Below are positions 41,498 to 50,209 of a DNA stretch of 64,000 nucleotides, piece by piece. Under the pieces are notes generated by a model. The model was not told the origin of the DNA, did not search any database, and worked only from the letters and a program-made list of their open reading frames with translations. The translations under genes were made by a program, and so were the position numbers. The stretch comes from JAVZLH01 sp038883475 (GTDB lineage: Archaea; Thermoproteota; Bathyarchaeia; Bathyarchaeales; Bathycorpusculaceae), in the NCBI GenBank assembly GCA_038883475.1, contig JAVZMA010000001.1, positions 1-64,000 of the forward strand. The letters are read 5' to 3'. Positions within the stretch are counted from its first letter, which is position 1. The number at the start of each line of letters is the position of its first letter.

Positions 41498-41603
41498 TGC
41501 TCCGGCCGGGATTTGAACCCGGGTCCGCGGCTCGAGAGGCCGCTATACATGGTCCCTTTACAAGATGTCTTAGTAAGGTTTGACCGGACTATACTACCGG
41601 AGC
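41498..41603 (-). tRNA. tRNA-Glu (CTC) with D-loop intron
   Basis: On the minus strand the exons give a 75-nt tRNA: acceptor GCTCCGG/CCGGAGC plus A, D-stem GTAT/GTAT (with G-U pairs), anticodon stem GCGGC/GCCGC around loop CTCTCGA (anticodon CTC, 41534-41536), and T-arm CCGGG/CCCGG. CCA is not encoded. A 31-nt intron interrupts the end of the D-loop. No other tRNA arrangement gives a sensible D-arm. Confidence 0.92.
41549..41579 (-). other. 31-nt noncanonical intron in tRNA-Glu (D-loop/D-stem junction)
   Basis: The exon/intron border folds as a bulge-helix-bulge. A central 4-bp helix GGTC/GACC is flanked by 3-nt bulges AAA and ATG, and an inner intron helix CCTT/AAGG follows. Cleavage after the second base of each bulge removes exactly 31 nt and restores the D-stem next to the anticodon stem. 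The outer helix is imperfect, so this is a relaxed motif, which usually needs a heteromeric archaeal splicing endonuclease. Confidence 0.8.
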
Positions 41604-41690
41604 GTCGAAAATGATTCTCTTCTAGGAGATAAATATGTTTTTATGTTGTGAAGAGGGAAATTGGGCGTTTGTTAGAAAAAGTTTGGGGTT

Positions 41691-43346
41691 TTAGTATTCT
41701 TCGCTTTCGCCTTCTTCGGATGGCATTTTTCCGGGTCCTTTTTCTTCTTTTGGTTTTGTTGCTGCTATTACGTCGTCTATGCGGAGTATCATGGATGCGG
41801 ATTCTGCGGCGCTTTTTACTGCTTGTTCTTTGACGATGACTGGTTCGACTACGCCGTTGTTCAGCATGTTTTCTGTTTTTCCTGCGAATACGTTTACTCC
41901 CATGTATTTTCCGTCTGTTTTTTCGTGGGCGGCTCTGAGTTCAACTATTATGTCTATGGGTTCTAGTCCAGCGTTTTCCGCTAGCGTTCTCGGTATTATT
42001 TCGATTGCGTCTGCGAAGGCTTCTATGGCGAGTTGTTCCCTTCCGCCGACTTTTGTGGCGTAATCGCGTAGTTCTTTGGCTATTTCTATTTCAACGGCGC
42101 CTCCACCAGCAACTATTTTGTTGTTTTCTATTACGTCTGACACTACTGATAGGGCGTCTGTCATGGCTCTTTCTGCTTCGTCAACCATTCTTTCGAGCCC
42201 AGCGCGGATGAGGATGGCGACTGAGCGGGGGTCTTTGCAGCCTTCGACGAAAATCATTTTGTCTTCGCCTATTTTGCGTTCTTCGACGAGTTCTGCTTCG
42301 CCTAGGTCTTGCGGCGTTAAATCGTCTAGGTCTGTGATTATTCTTCCGCCTGTGGCTCTTGCCAGTTTCTCCATGTCTGACTGTTTGACTCTTCTCGCTG
42401 CTAAGATTCCTTCTTTGGCTAGGAAGTGTTGTGCCATATCGTCTATGCCTTTTTGGCAGAAAACCACGTTTGCGCCTGAAGCCTTTATTTTGTCAACCAT
42501 TTCTTTGAGCATTTTTGTTTCTTGGTCTAGGAAAGCCTTCATTTGTGTTGGGTCTCGTATGCGTATTTCGGCGCTGAACTCTGTTTTTTCAATTTCTAAT
42601 GGGCAGTCAAGCAACGCTATCTTAGCCTTTTCCACTTTTTTGGGCATGCCGGCGTGGACGACTTCTTTGTCTATTATTACGCCTTTGACGAGTTGGGTTT
42701 CGAGGAGGCTTTTTCCCGTTTTCTTTATTATTTGGATGTTGTCTATGTCTGCTACGCGTTTGTCTCCGCGTTGTTCAACTATTTGTTTTACGGCGTCTAT
42801 GGCTATTTCCGCCAAGTGCTCTTTTGCTGGTCCGACGGCTTTACTTGCCATGGAGGTTAACGCCACTTTTCTCAGTGTTTCGCGGTCTTCTATGTCTACT
42901 GGCATTGCGATTTTGTTTATGATTTCCATTGCTTTTTGGGCTGCTTTTCTGTAGCCGCTTACGATTATTGTTGGGTGAATGTTTTGGTCTAGGAGTTCTT
43001 CAGCCCTTTTTAGGAGTTCGCTTGCTAGGACGACGGCGGTTGTTGTTCCGTCGCCGACCATGTCGTCTTGGGTTTTGGCGATTTCCACCATCATTTTTGC
43101 TGCTGGATGTTCAACTTCTATTTCGTCTAGGATTGCTGCGCCGTCGTTTGTTATTGTTATGTCGCCTAGGCTGTCGATGAGCATTTTGTCCATTCCGCGG
43201 GGTCCAAGGGTTGTCTTTAATACTTCGCCTATTATGCGCGCTGCCATTATGTTGTTTCTTTGCGCTTCTCTTCCGCGGCTTCTTGTTGTTCCTTCTTTTA
43301 GTATGAGGACTGGTTGTCCTGAGGCTGTTGTTGTTAAGTAAGCCAT
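41691..43346 (-). CDS. thsA: Thermosome subunit (group II chaperonin)
   Basis: ATG 43346 with SD GGAGG gives 551 residues (MAYLTTTASGQPVLILKEG); the longer frame lacks support. Hallmarks are TLGPRGMDKMLIDSLGDITITNDGA, GDGTTTAVVLASELL, and ESEEY at the acidic end instead of a GGM tail. It forms the double-ring ATP-driven folding chamber of archaea. A long antisense frame (42076-42954) is a codon-bias shadow. Confidence 0.96.
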   Translation of the reverse strand: MAYLTTTASGQPVLILKEGTTRSRGREAQRNNIMAARIIGEVLKTTLGPRGMDKMLIDSLGDITITNDGAAILDEIEVEHPAAKMMVEIAKTQDDMVGDGTTTAVVLASELLKRAEELLDQNIHPTIIVSGYRKAAQKAMEIINKIAMPVDIEDRETLRKVALTSMASKAVGPAKEHLAEIAIDAVKQIVEQRGDKRVADIDNIQIIKKTGKSLLETQLVKGVIIDKEVVHAGMPKKVEKAKIALLDCPLEIEKTEFSAEIRIRDPTQMKAFLDQETKMLKEMVDKIKASGANVVFCQKGIDDMAQHFLAKEGILAARRVKQSDMEKLARATGGRIITDLDDLTPQDLGEAELVEERKIGEDKMIFVEGCKDPRSVAILIRAGLERMVDEAERAMTDALSVVSDVIENNKIVAGGGAVEIEIAKELRDYATKVGGREQLAIEAFADAIEIIPRTLAENAGLEPIDIIVELRAAHEKTDGKYMGVNVFAGKTENMLNNGVVEPVIVKEQAVKSAAESASMILRIDDVIAATKPKEEKGPGKMPSEEGESEEY

Positions 43347-43403
43347 ATCAAATCCTCCTTTTAGGGTTAGAATGTTACTTTCTACTCCGAATAGCAAAAT
43401 GCA

Positions 43404-43420
43404 CTAAAATATAAACCTTA
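43404..43420 (-). promoter_or_regulatory. Thermosome promoter
   Basis: On the minus strand TAAGGTTTATATTTTAG gives a BRE-like TAAGG and TATA core TTTATATTTT, about 60 bases upstream of the thermosome ATG. Transcription would begin near 43385. Confidence 0.5.
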
Positions 43421-43457
43421 CCTTACGCTTAAACGCGATAGCTTATATGCTGCGATA

Positions 43458-43997
43458 TTAAGCTAAGTGTTCAATCACAATTTTTGTTCCTGTGCCGATC
43501 AAAATTAAGCCGCTCGCAACCTCAACCTTGTCTAAGAATGTTTCGCCTAGTTTGTTGCCGAAAAGGGCGCCGGAGAAAGATAATGCGAATGTGACTGCTC
43601 CGACGACTGTTATTGCCGTGAGGATTGAGATTTTTAGGAATGCGAAGCTTAAACCAGCCGCCAAAGCGTCTATGCTTGTGGCGATGGATAAGAATAGTAA
43701 AGTGTAGAGGTTTAGCTGTTTTTTCTGTGGCTTTTCTTTTTTGAGTGCTTGGTAAATCATTTTACAGCCAATTATGCTTAAGATGATGAAGGCTGCCCAG
43801 TGGTCAACTCCAGAAATTAAATCTAAGAGTTCGATTCCCGCAGACCAGCCTATTAGTGGCATTATGGCTTGGAATGCTCCGAAGGATGTTGCCATTTTTA
43901 AGGCGACGCTTTTTGTTTGCATCCCGCTTGCTATTGATACACTGAAGGCGTCTAATGCTAGGCTGATGGCTATGGCGAAAAGAGTCAATGCATCCAT
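43458..43997 (-). CDS. mntP: MntP-type manganese efflux pump
   Basis: The 179-aa protein has six transmembrane helices in two homologous halves, each with the conserved acidic motif: SLALDAFSVSIASGM (12-26) and SIATSIDALAAG (about 104-115). MntP exports Mn(II). No Mn riboswitch is visible upstream. It lies upstream of the thermosome gene on the same strand but is separated by the thermosome promoter. Confidence 0.88.
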   Translation of the reverse strand: MDALTLFAIAISLALDAFSVSIASGMQTKSVALKMATSFGAFQAIMPLIGWSAGIELLDLISGVDHWAAFIILSIIGCKMIYQALKKEKPQKKQLNLYTLLFLSIATSIDALAAGLSFAFLKISILTAITVVGAVTFALSFSGALFGNKLGETFLDKVEVASGLILIGTGTKIVIEHLA

Positions 43998-44083
43998 TTT
44001 CGCTTAGCCTCTTTTCTTGTAGGCTTATTTGCACGTAACAGTTTAAATTTTGGCTTGCAAAAGTTATTTTTGGTGCGTGAACC

Positions 44084-44377
44084 ATGCGGGTTTCGGTGCG
44101 TTTCTTCACTACCTTAAGGGAAATTGTTGGCAAACGGGAGGAAACCCTAGAGTTTACAGATGGCGAAACTGTTACGGTGGATGCTGTTCTTAGGCGTTTG
44201 GCTGAAGTTTATGGTAAAGGCTTTGTGGATTATGTTTATGACAGCAAGACTGGCGACGTTAAGGGTTTTCTTCAACTTTTAATAAACGGCAGGAGCGCCT
44301 CGACGCTTGACGGGCTTAAAACAAGGCTTGTTGATGGTGATGTTTTGGCGATTATCCCGCCTGTTGGCGGAGGCTAA
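44084..44377 (+). CDS. MoaD/ThiS-like ubiquitin-fold protein
   Basis: The 97-aa protein starts VSVRFFTTLREIVGKREETLEF and ends IIPPVGGG; the terminal Gly-Gly is the adenylation/thiolation site of the family. It may carry sulfur for molybdopterin/tungstopterin synthesis or act as a SAMP-type protein tag. No MoaE, MoeB or E1-like gene is in the window. The 142 bases after it show no clear feature. Confidence 0.85.
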   Translation: MRVSVRFFTTLREIVGKREETLEFTDGETVTVDAVLRRLAEVYGKGFVDYVYDSKTGDVKGFLQLLINGRSASTLDGLKTRLVDGDVLAIIPPVGGG

Positions 44378-44519
44378 CATTTATTGGAGTTTTTCTGTTG
44401 TAATAGGCTAGACCCCCTCTAGGTTTTTGCGTCAAATTTAGAAGGCTTCAGCTTTGTAAATTGGATACTTCTCTATAGATTTTTAGGCGTGTTCAGCTCT
44501 AGTTTATTTTGAGTTTGTT

Positions 44520-45632
44520 ATGGGAAAATGCAGGGTTTGCGGAGAAAAATCGCCTACGATATCCGAAAATCTCGGCGTCTGCCTAAAATGTATAAGAGCT
44601 AAACCAGAACAAGCACTATCAATAACCGCTGAGGTTCACGCGAAAAGCAGAGCCGTTTACGGTTTGCCTCCTAAACCGCCCAAAGACAAAGAAGGACTGC
44701 CTTGCGGTGTTTGCGCCAACAGCTGTGTTATTGGTGTTGGTAATAGCGGTTTTTGTGGACTTGTTTGGAACGTTGATGGTCGCCTGGTTCGTTTTGGCGG
44801 GACAGCGGAGAAAGGCGTTTTGGAATGGTATTATGATGGTTTGCCCACGAACTGTGTTAGCTGGTGGTTTTGTCCGGGGTGCACTGGTGCCGGTTATCCG
44901 CAATACGCCTATAAGCCTTCTGCAGAGTATGGCTATTCTAATTTGGCGGTTTTTTACGGCGCTTGCAGTTACGACTGCCTTTTTTGTCAGAACTGGCATT
45001 ACCGCAACCTTTCAGTAAAACATAAACCAGTTTTAAGCGCCGAAGAATTAGCCTCCAAAGTCAATGAGCGTGTTTCTTGTATATGCTATTTTGGAGGCGA
45101 CCCGTCCCCGCAGATGCCCCATTCTATTGAAACAAGCCGCATAGCCACTAAAAAGGCGAAAACAGAAAAACGCATCCTGCGAGTCTGCTGGGAAACAAAC
45201 GGCTACATGAACCCAAAATTGGCTGAGGAAGCCGCAGAAATTGCCCTAAAAAGCGGCGGCAACATAAAATTCGACTTAAAGGCTTGGAGTGAAGAATTAG
45301 CCATTGCCTTGTGTGGAGTTTCTAACAAGCCAGCCTTAGAAAACTTTCGCGTGATAGGCAAAAAATATTATGGCAGGAGAGCGGAACTGCCGCTTTTAAC
45401 GGCGAGCACGCTGCTTGTGCCAAGCTATGTGGATGCTGAGGAAGTGGAAAACATAGCCAAATTCATAAGCCAAATAAATCCAGAAATTCCCTACACGCTA
45501 CTGGCGTTTTATCCATGCTATGTAATGAACGATTTGCCAACAACCAGCAAAAAACAAGCCATAGAATGCCAAAAAGCAGCAGAAAAACACCTAAAAAACA
45601 TACGCATAGGAAACATACACCTACTATCCTAA
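44520..45632 (+). CDS. Radical SAM protein (COG1180-like) with N-terminal zinc-ribbon-type cysteines
   Basis: The 370-aa enzyme has an N-terminal CxxC pair (C4/C7 and C21/C24), a Cys-rich section (CGVCANSCVIG, residues 62-70, and GFCG), then the radical SAM signature C149-x3-C153-x2-C156 in YGACSYDCLFCQNWHY. ICYFGGDPSPQ and LRVCWETNGYMNP follow the core pattern. It resembles activating-enzyme homologues often annotated as pyruvate formate-lyase activase-like, and the radical SAM member of AmmeMemoRadiSam clusters, but no substrate protein is adjacent. Confidence 0.8.
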   Translation: MGKCRVCGEKSPTISENLGVCLKCIRAKPEQALSITAEVHAKSRAVYGLPPKPPKDKEGLPCGVCANSCVIGVGNSGFCGLVWNVDGRLVRFGGTAEKGVLEWYYDGLPTNCVSWWFCPGCTGAGYPQYAYKPSAEYGYSNLAVFYGACSYDCLFCQNWHYRNLSVKHKPVLSAEELASKVNERVSCICYFGGDPSPQMPHSIETSRIATKKAKTEKRILRVCWETNGYMNPKLAEEAAEIALKSGGNIKFDLKAWSEELAIALCGVSNKPALENFRVIGKKYYGRRAELPLLTASTLLVPSYVDAEEVENIAKFISQINPEIPYTLLAFYPCYVMNDLPTTSKKQAIECQKAAEKHLKNIRIGNIHLLS

Positions 45633-45646
45633 CATTTCATTCATTT

Positions 45647-45883
45647 TTATTGTTCAACTTTCGGCGTTTCTTGGTTGTGCGCAGTTTGGAGCATTAGCAT
45701 AAGGCCCAAACCAATCAACAGAAACGCTATAAAACCGATAATGACGCCGAAAAATGTGGCTCCTTCTTCACCAATGCCAAGGTCATTTAATGCGTTAAGG
45801 AATTGAAAAATGTCGAAAAGCAGAAAAGCTCCACCGAAAGCAAAACTTATGACACCTAAAACACCATCATATGATTTACCCAT
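45647..45883 (-). CDS. Small two-helix membrane protein
   Basis: ATG 45883 with SD GAGGG gives 78 residues. Two transmembrane helices (about 7-30 and 42-65) flank an acidic loop (NDLGIGEEG). The C-terminus is polar. The family is not recognised. It is 20 bases after the DUF169 gene on the same strand. Confidence 0.55.
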   Translation of the reverse strand: MGKSYDGVLGVISFAFGGAFLLFDIFQFLNALNDLGIGEEGATFFGVIIGFIAFLLIGLGLMLMLQTAHNQETPKVEQ

Positions 45884-45903
45884 TTTAACCCTCAAACCCA
45901 AAA

Positions 45904-46635
45904 TTATAATTCGGGGAAGGGCGGTGGCGTCTGCAGAGCGGTGGGAATAGGATATTTTGCGATTTGCTGTGCCCTCATGCCAGCAATTATGTCCTCAGCC
46001 CTTGTTGCAGGGATAGCAAACAACATTTCATCATCATATGTGACTGCGAAAACACGATCTCCGTTTCCGGGCACAACCACCTGATACTCGCCTGTGTTGA
46101 ATGTTCTGATGATTCCTCCAGTGCATGAGGCAAGCATTCCAGTTAATTCGCTTCTAATTCTCTTTCCTTCCTTATACATGGCACCTTGGATCAACCGCAT
46201 GATTTGGGCGGGATTTCCATAAACCAGAATGACATCTGGAACAATCTTTGTCCTTGTCAAAGGCGAGATAACTAAGCCGCCGTATTTGCCTGGTTCCAAA
46301 CGATCCATGTTCTCGACGATACTTTTTGCCGCTACTTCATTTGAGGCGTATCCGGCTCCAAGAAAGAACTGCGCCATAGTGTTTTCATCGGCGAGTTTGG
46401 TCCAGCCATAGGCTAGGCTGGCTCCTGGACATCCACTGTCTTTTTCAGTTATTCCCATGGTCCAACCGTATCTGCGGCTTATGGTTAGGGCTTGGCAGAC
46501 AGCCAACTTCTGTTCTGGTCTTCTTGTTCGTTCAGGAAATTCGGATTCATTCTTGACTAGTTTCACCGCCAGCGGGTAGGTTTGAGGTCTAAGAATTTCC
46601 TCTAGAGCTTTTCCAATATTCATCCAATTTTCCAT
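45904..46635 (-). CDS. DUF169 family protein
   Basis: From ATG 46635 (SD GAGG) the protein is 243 aa. DUF169 features are LAVKLVKNESEFPERTRRP near the start, CQALTISRRYGWTM, KDSGCPGA, DVILVYGNPAQIMRLIQG, SCTGGIIRTFNTGEYQVVVPG and RAEDIIAGM. The role is unknown; members are often next to metabolic genes in anaerobes. It is divergent from an amidohydrolase across a palindrome-rich gap. Confidence 0.8.
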   Translation of the reverse strand: MENWMNIGKALEEILRPQTYPLAVKLVKNESEFPERTRRPEQKLAVCQALTISRRYGWTMGITEKDSGCPGASLAYGWTKLADENTMAQFFLGAGYASNEVAAKSIVENMDRLEPGKYGGLVISPLTRTKIVPDVILVYGNPAQIMRLIQGAMYKEGKRIRSELTGMLASCTGGIIRTFNTGEYQVVVPGNGDRVFAVTYDDEMLFAIPATRAEDIIAGMRAQQIAKYPIPTALQTPPPFPEL

Positions 46636-46719
46636 ACTTAAGCGCCTCTGAACAGAGGCAATAGAGTTCAACACTTAAATTTTTCCTCTTATTTAACAAA
46701 TTGGGTCTCACCTAGCTAG

Positions 46720-46747
46720 CAACTTTCATCACAAAGTTGATTTCAAC
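46720..46747. promoter_or_regulatory. Inverted repeats in the DUF169/amidohydrolase divergent gap
   Basis: CAACTTT-CATCAC-AAAGTTG (46720-46739) is a perfect 7-bp inverted repeat, and GTTGA-TT-TCAAC (46736-46747) overlaps its right half. A TATA-like AATAAAATAT follows immediately for the amidohydrolase. The pair could be operator sites. Confidence 0.35.
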
Positions 46748-46818
46748 AATAAAATATCGATAAGCATAAATGTCAACATTGTTAAACGAGATAAAGTCCA
46801 TCTCCAAAGTGGTCAAAA

Positions 46819-47667
46819 TTGACTCCAAAAACCCCATCCCATCCCATAATTGATGTTCACGCTCACCTGCCAACTGTTGAGTATTTGAAAACTGGCGTTT
46901 TTGGGTCGTTCAGCAACGTTTCTCCAAAATCCATCGAAGAAATGATACGTGAATATGATGAGGCGAAAGTTGACAAAATAACTATTTTAGGCATGGACGC
47001 CGAAACAACAAGCGGATACAAAGTTTCGAATGATTACATCGCCAAAGTTGTCGATGAATACCCCGAGAGATTTATCGGTTTTGCAAGCGTCGACCCGCAT
47101 AAAGGACGCATGGCAATCAAAGAACTAGAGAGGGCGGTAAAGGACTTAAAATTGAAAGGGTTAAAGCTGCACCCAATTTTCCAAAAGTTTTTCCCAAACG
47201 ATAAAAGCGTTTATCCTTTATACGATAAATGCGTTGAACTCGGCATCCCCATACTCTTCCACGGCGGCTTCGAACTGGTTGGTGCGGGACAAAAAGGCGG
47301 GGAAGGCGTCAGATTAAAGTATGCAAGACCCATGTTTTTCGATGATGTAGCCGCCGACTTTCCAGAACTAAAAATTTGCATAGCGCATCCAAGCTGGCCA
47401 TGGATAGATGAGCAAATAGCTGTTGTGATGCATAAGGGCAATGTGTTCATGGATTTAAGCGGCGTGCGCCCCAAATATTTTGGGAACATGCAATCTTTGA
47501 TGACGTATTTGAAGGTTGAACTTTTCAACAGTAAGGTAATGTTCGGCACCGATTATCCTTTCGTAAATCCAAGCACATGGCTTAGAGAGTTCGTAGAGCT
47601 TAAGCTGAAGCTGGAAATCGAAAAGAAGATATTAGGAAAAAACGCCAGAAAATTCCTCGGGCTATAA
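46819..47667 (+). CDS. Amidohydrolase-2 family (TIM-barrel) enzyme
   Basis: The 282-aa protein begins at TTG 46819, the only start codon after the last in-frame stop. Metal-binding motifs are IIDVHAHLPT (H14, H16), FHGGFE, IAHPSWPWIDE and MFGTDYPF (Asp). The family (COG2159) includes decarboxylases and hydrolases such as ACMS decarboxylase; the substrate is not predictable. It stands divergent from DUF169. Confidence 0.82.
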   Translation: MTPKTPSHPIIDVHAHLPTVEYLKTGVFGSFSNVSPKSIEEMIREYDEAKVDKITILGMDAETTSGYKVSNDYIAKVVDEYPERFIGFASVDPHKGRMAIKELERAVKDLKLKGLKLHPIFQKFFPNDKSVYPLYDKCVELGIPILFHGGFELVGAGQKGGEGVRLKYARPMFFDDVAADFPELKICIAHPSWPWIDEQIAVVMHKGNVFMDLSGVRPKYFGNMQSLMTYLKVELFNSKVMFGTDYPFVNPSTWLREFVELKLKLEIEKKILGKNARKFLGL

Positions 47668-47825
47668 TTTGCGTTAACAATTTTATTTCAATTAATTGTT
47701 GGAACGTTTTTCATTGTTATTCTAAGCATGAGATATTCTCTCTGCGGGGAATATTACGAAACAGAAACACTCCTTATCAGACAACAACATAGTGAAAAGG
47801 AGCGAGGGTAAGGAGGAGTAGTTCG

Positions 47826-48047
47826 ATGTTTCATGGGTTTTCGCGGAAAATGCAAAAAGCCAAGTGTTCCTACTTCAAGGAAAGGGTTCAACAGCGGCAG
47901 CACCTGAATGAGGAAATCACCAAATTGGACAAGCTTTTTAAAGAGAACGTAATCGACGAAGACACTCATAGGCGGCTTAGGAAACTGTTGGAAATAGCTT
48001 ATCAAAAGAAACGGCAAGAAACAAGGCGCAAATACGGTTTCCAATGA
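47826..48047 (+). CDS. Small helical protein, SHOCT-like
   Basis: ATG 47826 with SD GGAGGAG gives 73 residues. The segment ITKLDKLFKENVIDEDTHRR resembles SHOCT-type short helical domains (L-x2-L-x-G/N-xI-x2-E/D). It is highly basic, with KKRQETRRKYGF at the end. The function is unknown. It converges with infB (9-base gap). Confidence 0.55.
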   Translation: MFHGFSRKMQKAKCSYFKERVQQRQHLNEEITKLDKLFKENVIDEDTHRRLRKLLEIAYQKKRQETRRKYGFQ

Positions 48048-48056
48048 AATGCTGTT

Positions 48057-49838
48057 TCACATTGCCCAGAACGAAGTTTTCTTCCTCATTAAAGCCACAT
48101 ACTCATTCAGCGCTTCCCGCTCTTCCACAGTCAGTTTATCCATAAACTTTGTTAACAGCGCTTTTGCGTCTGACTCTGGCACTTTCACATACAATATGTC
48201 TTTTTCGAAAAGATGTCTCCCAACCATAGGCTTGTCCATGGAAATCGCCACCTGCATTCCCTGTTTTGCCTCTGACAAGGCTGCGCCCTTCTCTTGGATT
48301 TGCTGTATCTCGCCTAAATCCTTTCCATCTTCACCCCTTACCAAAGCGTATCGTGGTCTTATTCTTCCAGCCAAAACCTCAACGCCGAAAATTGCTGGCT
48401 TAGCCCTTCTGAAAACGTAGCCTTCCAAAACGCGGATTTTCCCAGGTTTCACCACTTTCTCAAATTCCTCTGCATTTTTCGCTTCTTGTTGAGTTCTAAT
48501 CCAAGAAATGTAATTGTCTATCAAATGGTAGATAATTTTTTCTCTAAAAATTTGGACACCCTTGTTTAAGGCTTCTTCTTCGGCGTCTGGCAAAACTTTA
48601 ACGTTAAAGGCTAATATAGCACCATAAAGAGGCTCGTGTTCCTTTACAATGGAGGCTTCGGTTATGTCCCTTTTTGAAACGTCGCCGACATCTGCAAGAC
48701 GAATTGGCACATTATTCCGTTTTAGGATTTCGGCAATAGCCTCCAAAGAGCCCAGCGTGTCAGCCTTCAAAACAACGCCTTCAACATCCGTGGCAATCCT
48801 AATCCGTTCAACCTCTTCAGAAACAAGCCTAACATACTTTTCCACATCTTCTCCTTGCGGAACAGCATACAAAGGCGCCCCAGCCAAAGCCCCTTCAAGT
48901 TCTGGCGCAACAATTTTCACTCCAGCCGCAGCGGAAACAGAATCAACAGAGGAAAACTTGTCGCGGGGGTCTCTAATCTCGTCTAGGGGTTTCGGAACCA
49001 AAATGGCTCTAACTCTCGTCACAATGGGCTTTTCCTTCCCGCCAACAACTATTAGGTCATCTCTATGCAAAACTCCATCATAAACTATGGTGTTAACAGT
49101 TAAACCCAATCCAGGTTCTTCTTTCACCTCTAAAACTGTGCCTTTTGCGGCTCCCTCGGTGGTCTGCAACCGCTTCTTCAAATACTGTTGAGTTAACCCA
49201 ACGAGAACCATGAGAAGTTCTGTTATGCCCTCGCCAGTTTTTGCACTTGTCGGCACAACAGCTATTGTTTTTGTGAAGTCCCTTATCCTGTCAAAGCGGT
49301 CAGCCCTAAAACCCAACCGAGAAAAAACACCAATAATATCGTAAAGCCTAGCATCTAAGTCCTCACGGACATACTGGTCTTGAAGCTGATAAGCCTTCAA
49401 AAAAGGGGTGTCAGGATAAGATTTCCATCCTGGTAAACGGTCAATCTTGTTTGCAGCAACAAGAAAAGGCGTTTTCCGCGCCTTCAAAATTTCAATACAC
49501 TCATAGGTTTGCGCTTCAAAACCCCGCAGCACATCAATAACGAGGATGGCGATGTCTGCGACGCTTCCGCCCCTTCGCCTCAAATTCGTGAAAGCCTCAT
49601 GTCCAGGTGTGTCGATAACGAGTAAGCCGGGGATTTCAATTTCTGCCTTAACCATGGAAAGCATGGAGCCAACAAGCTGTTTAAGCGTTTCAGCTGGAAA
49701 GAAGCTTGCCCCAATATGTTGTGTGATGCCGCCAACCTCTCGGGCTTGAACACTTGTTTTGCGGATTTTGTCTAAAAGCAAAGTCTTTCCAGTGTCAACG
49801 TGTCCAAGAACGCATACAATCGGTTGGCGAATGGGCAT
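48057..49838 (-). CDS. infB: Translation initiation factor aIF5B (IF2-like GTPase)
   Basis: The 593-aa archaeal-length protein has G1 GHVDTGKT (12-19), switch II DTPGHEAF, NKID, two beta-barrel domains and the alpha/beta domain III (VKADTLGSLEAIAEILK) with the long connecting helix. The C-terminal domain binds aIF1A and helps position initiator tRNA in subunit joining. It is not in the usual L7Ae-S28e-L24e-ndk-infB order. A TATA-like AGTTTATTTAT lies upstream, about 49882-49896. Confidence 0.96.
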   Translation of the reverse strand: MPIRQPIVCVLGHVDTGKTLLLDKIRKTSVQAREVGGITQHIGASFFPAETLKQLVGSMLSMVKAEIEIPGLLVIDTPGHEAFTNLRRRGGSVADIAILVIDVLRGFEAQTYECIEILKARKTPFLVAANKIDRLPGWKSYPDTPFLKAYQLQDQYVREDLDARLYDIIGVFSRLGFRADRFDRIRDFTKTIAVVPTSAKTGEGITELLMVLVGLTQQYLKKRLQTTEGAAKGTVLEVKEEPGLGLTVNTIVYDGVLHRDDLIVVGGKEKPIVTRVRAILVPKPLDEIRDPRDKFSSVDSVSAAAGVKIVAPELEGALAGAPLYAVPQGEDVEKYVRLVSEEVERIRIATDVEGVVLKADTLGSLEAIAEILKRNNVPIRLADVGDVSKRDITEASIVKEHEPLYGAILAFNVKVLPDAEEEALNKGVQIFREKIIYHLIDNYISWIRTQQEAKNAEEFEKVVKPGKIRVLEGYVFRRAKPAIFGVEVLAGRIRPRYALVRGEDGKDLGEIQQIQEKGAALSEAKQGMQVAISMDKPMVGRHLFEKDILYVKVPESDAKALLTKFMDKLTVEEREALNEYVALMRKKTSFWAM

Positions 49839-49942
49839 TTTTGGTCTTCCTCCTACGGTGAGTCTAACAAGCCAGACTTCTTCGAAATAAATAAACTATA
49901 CCTTAATAAACACTCGGCCAAGGAAGGCATCTGCTTAAAGTG

Positions 49943-50140
49943 TTATTCCGTTTTTGCAATCATTAGAAATATTCCTAAAGCTGCAAGTAAAATGCTTAAA
50001 AAACCGAATAACCCAGTGAAAGCCCCTAGGTTGTTGCTGCTTGTAAGCGTGTAGTACGTGGTTAAACCGCCAATAAGGATGAGTAGGAAACCGAAGAACT
50101 TTTCAGCTAATGTTAGTCCAAAACCGCCTCCTTCGCTCAT
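49943..50140 (-). CDS. Small two-helix membrane protein
   Basis: The 65-aa protein starts at ATG 50140 (GAGG upstream). After SEGGGFGLTLAEK come two transmembrane helices (about 15-33 and 38-60) with a short polar loop. The family is not recognised. It follows the Topo VI genes upstream on the same strand after a 69-base gap. Confidence 0.55.
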   Translation of the reverse strand: MSEGGGFGLTLAEKFFGFLLILIGGLTTYYTLTSSNNLGAFTGLFGFLSILLAALGIFLMIAKTE

Positions 50141-50209
50141 GTCTGCTTTCCTCTCTTAACACGCCCGTTACATAGAGATGCACAATTATTTTAAATTTCC
50201 CTTTGGCAG

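Noticed and set aside
42076..42954. 292-codon frame antisense to the thermosome gene
   Set aside because: It mirrors the codon bias of the strongly conserved thermosome gene on the other strand and has no start signals.
47676..47700. AACAATT/AATTGTT inverted repeat after the amidohydrolase gene
   Set aside because: A/T-only stem with an 11-base loop in A/T-rich DNA; could be a weak terminator but not distinguishable from chance.
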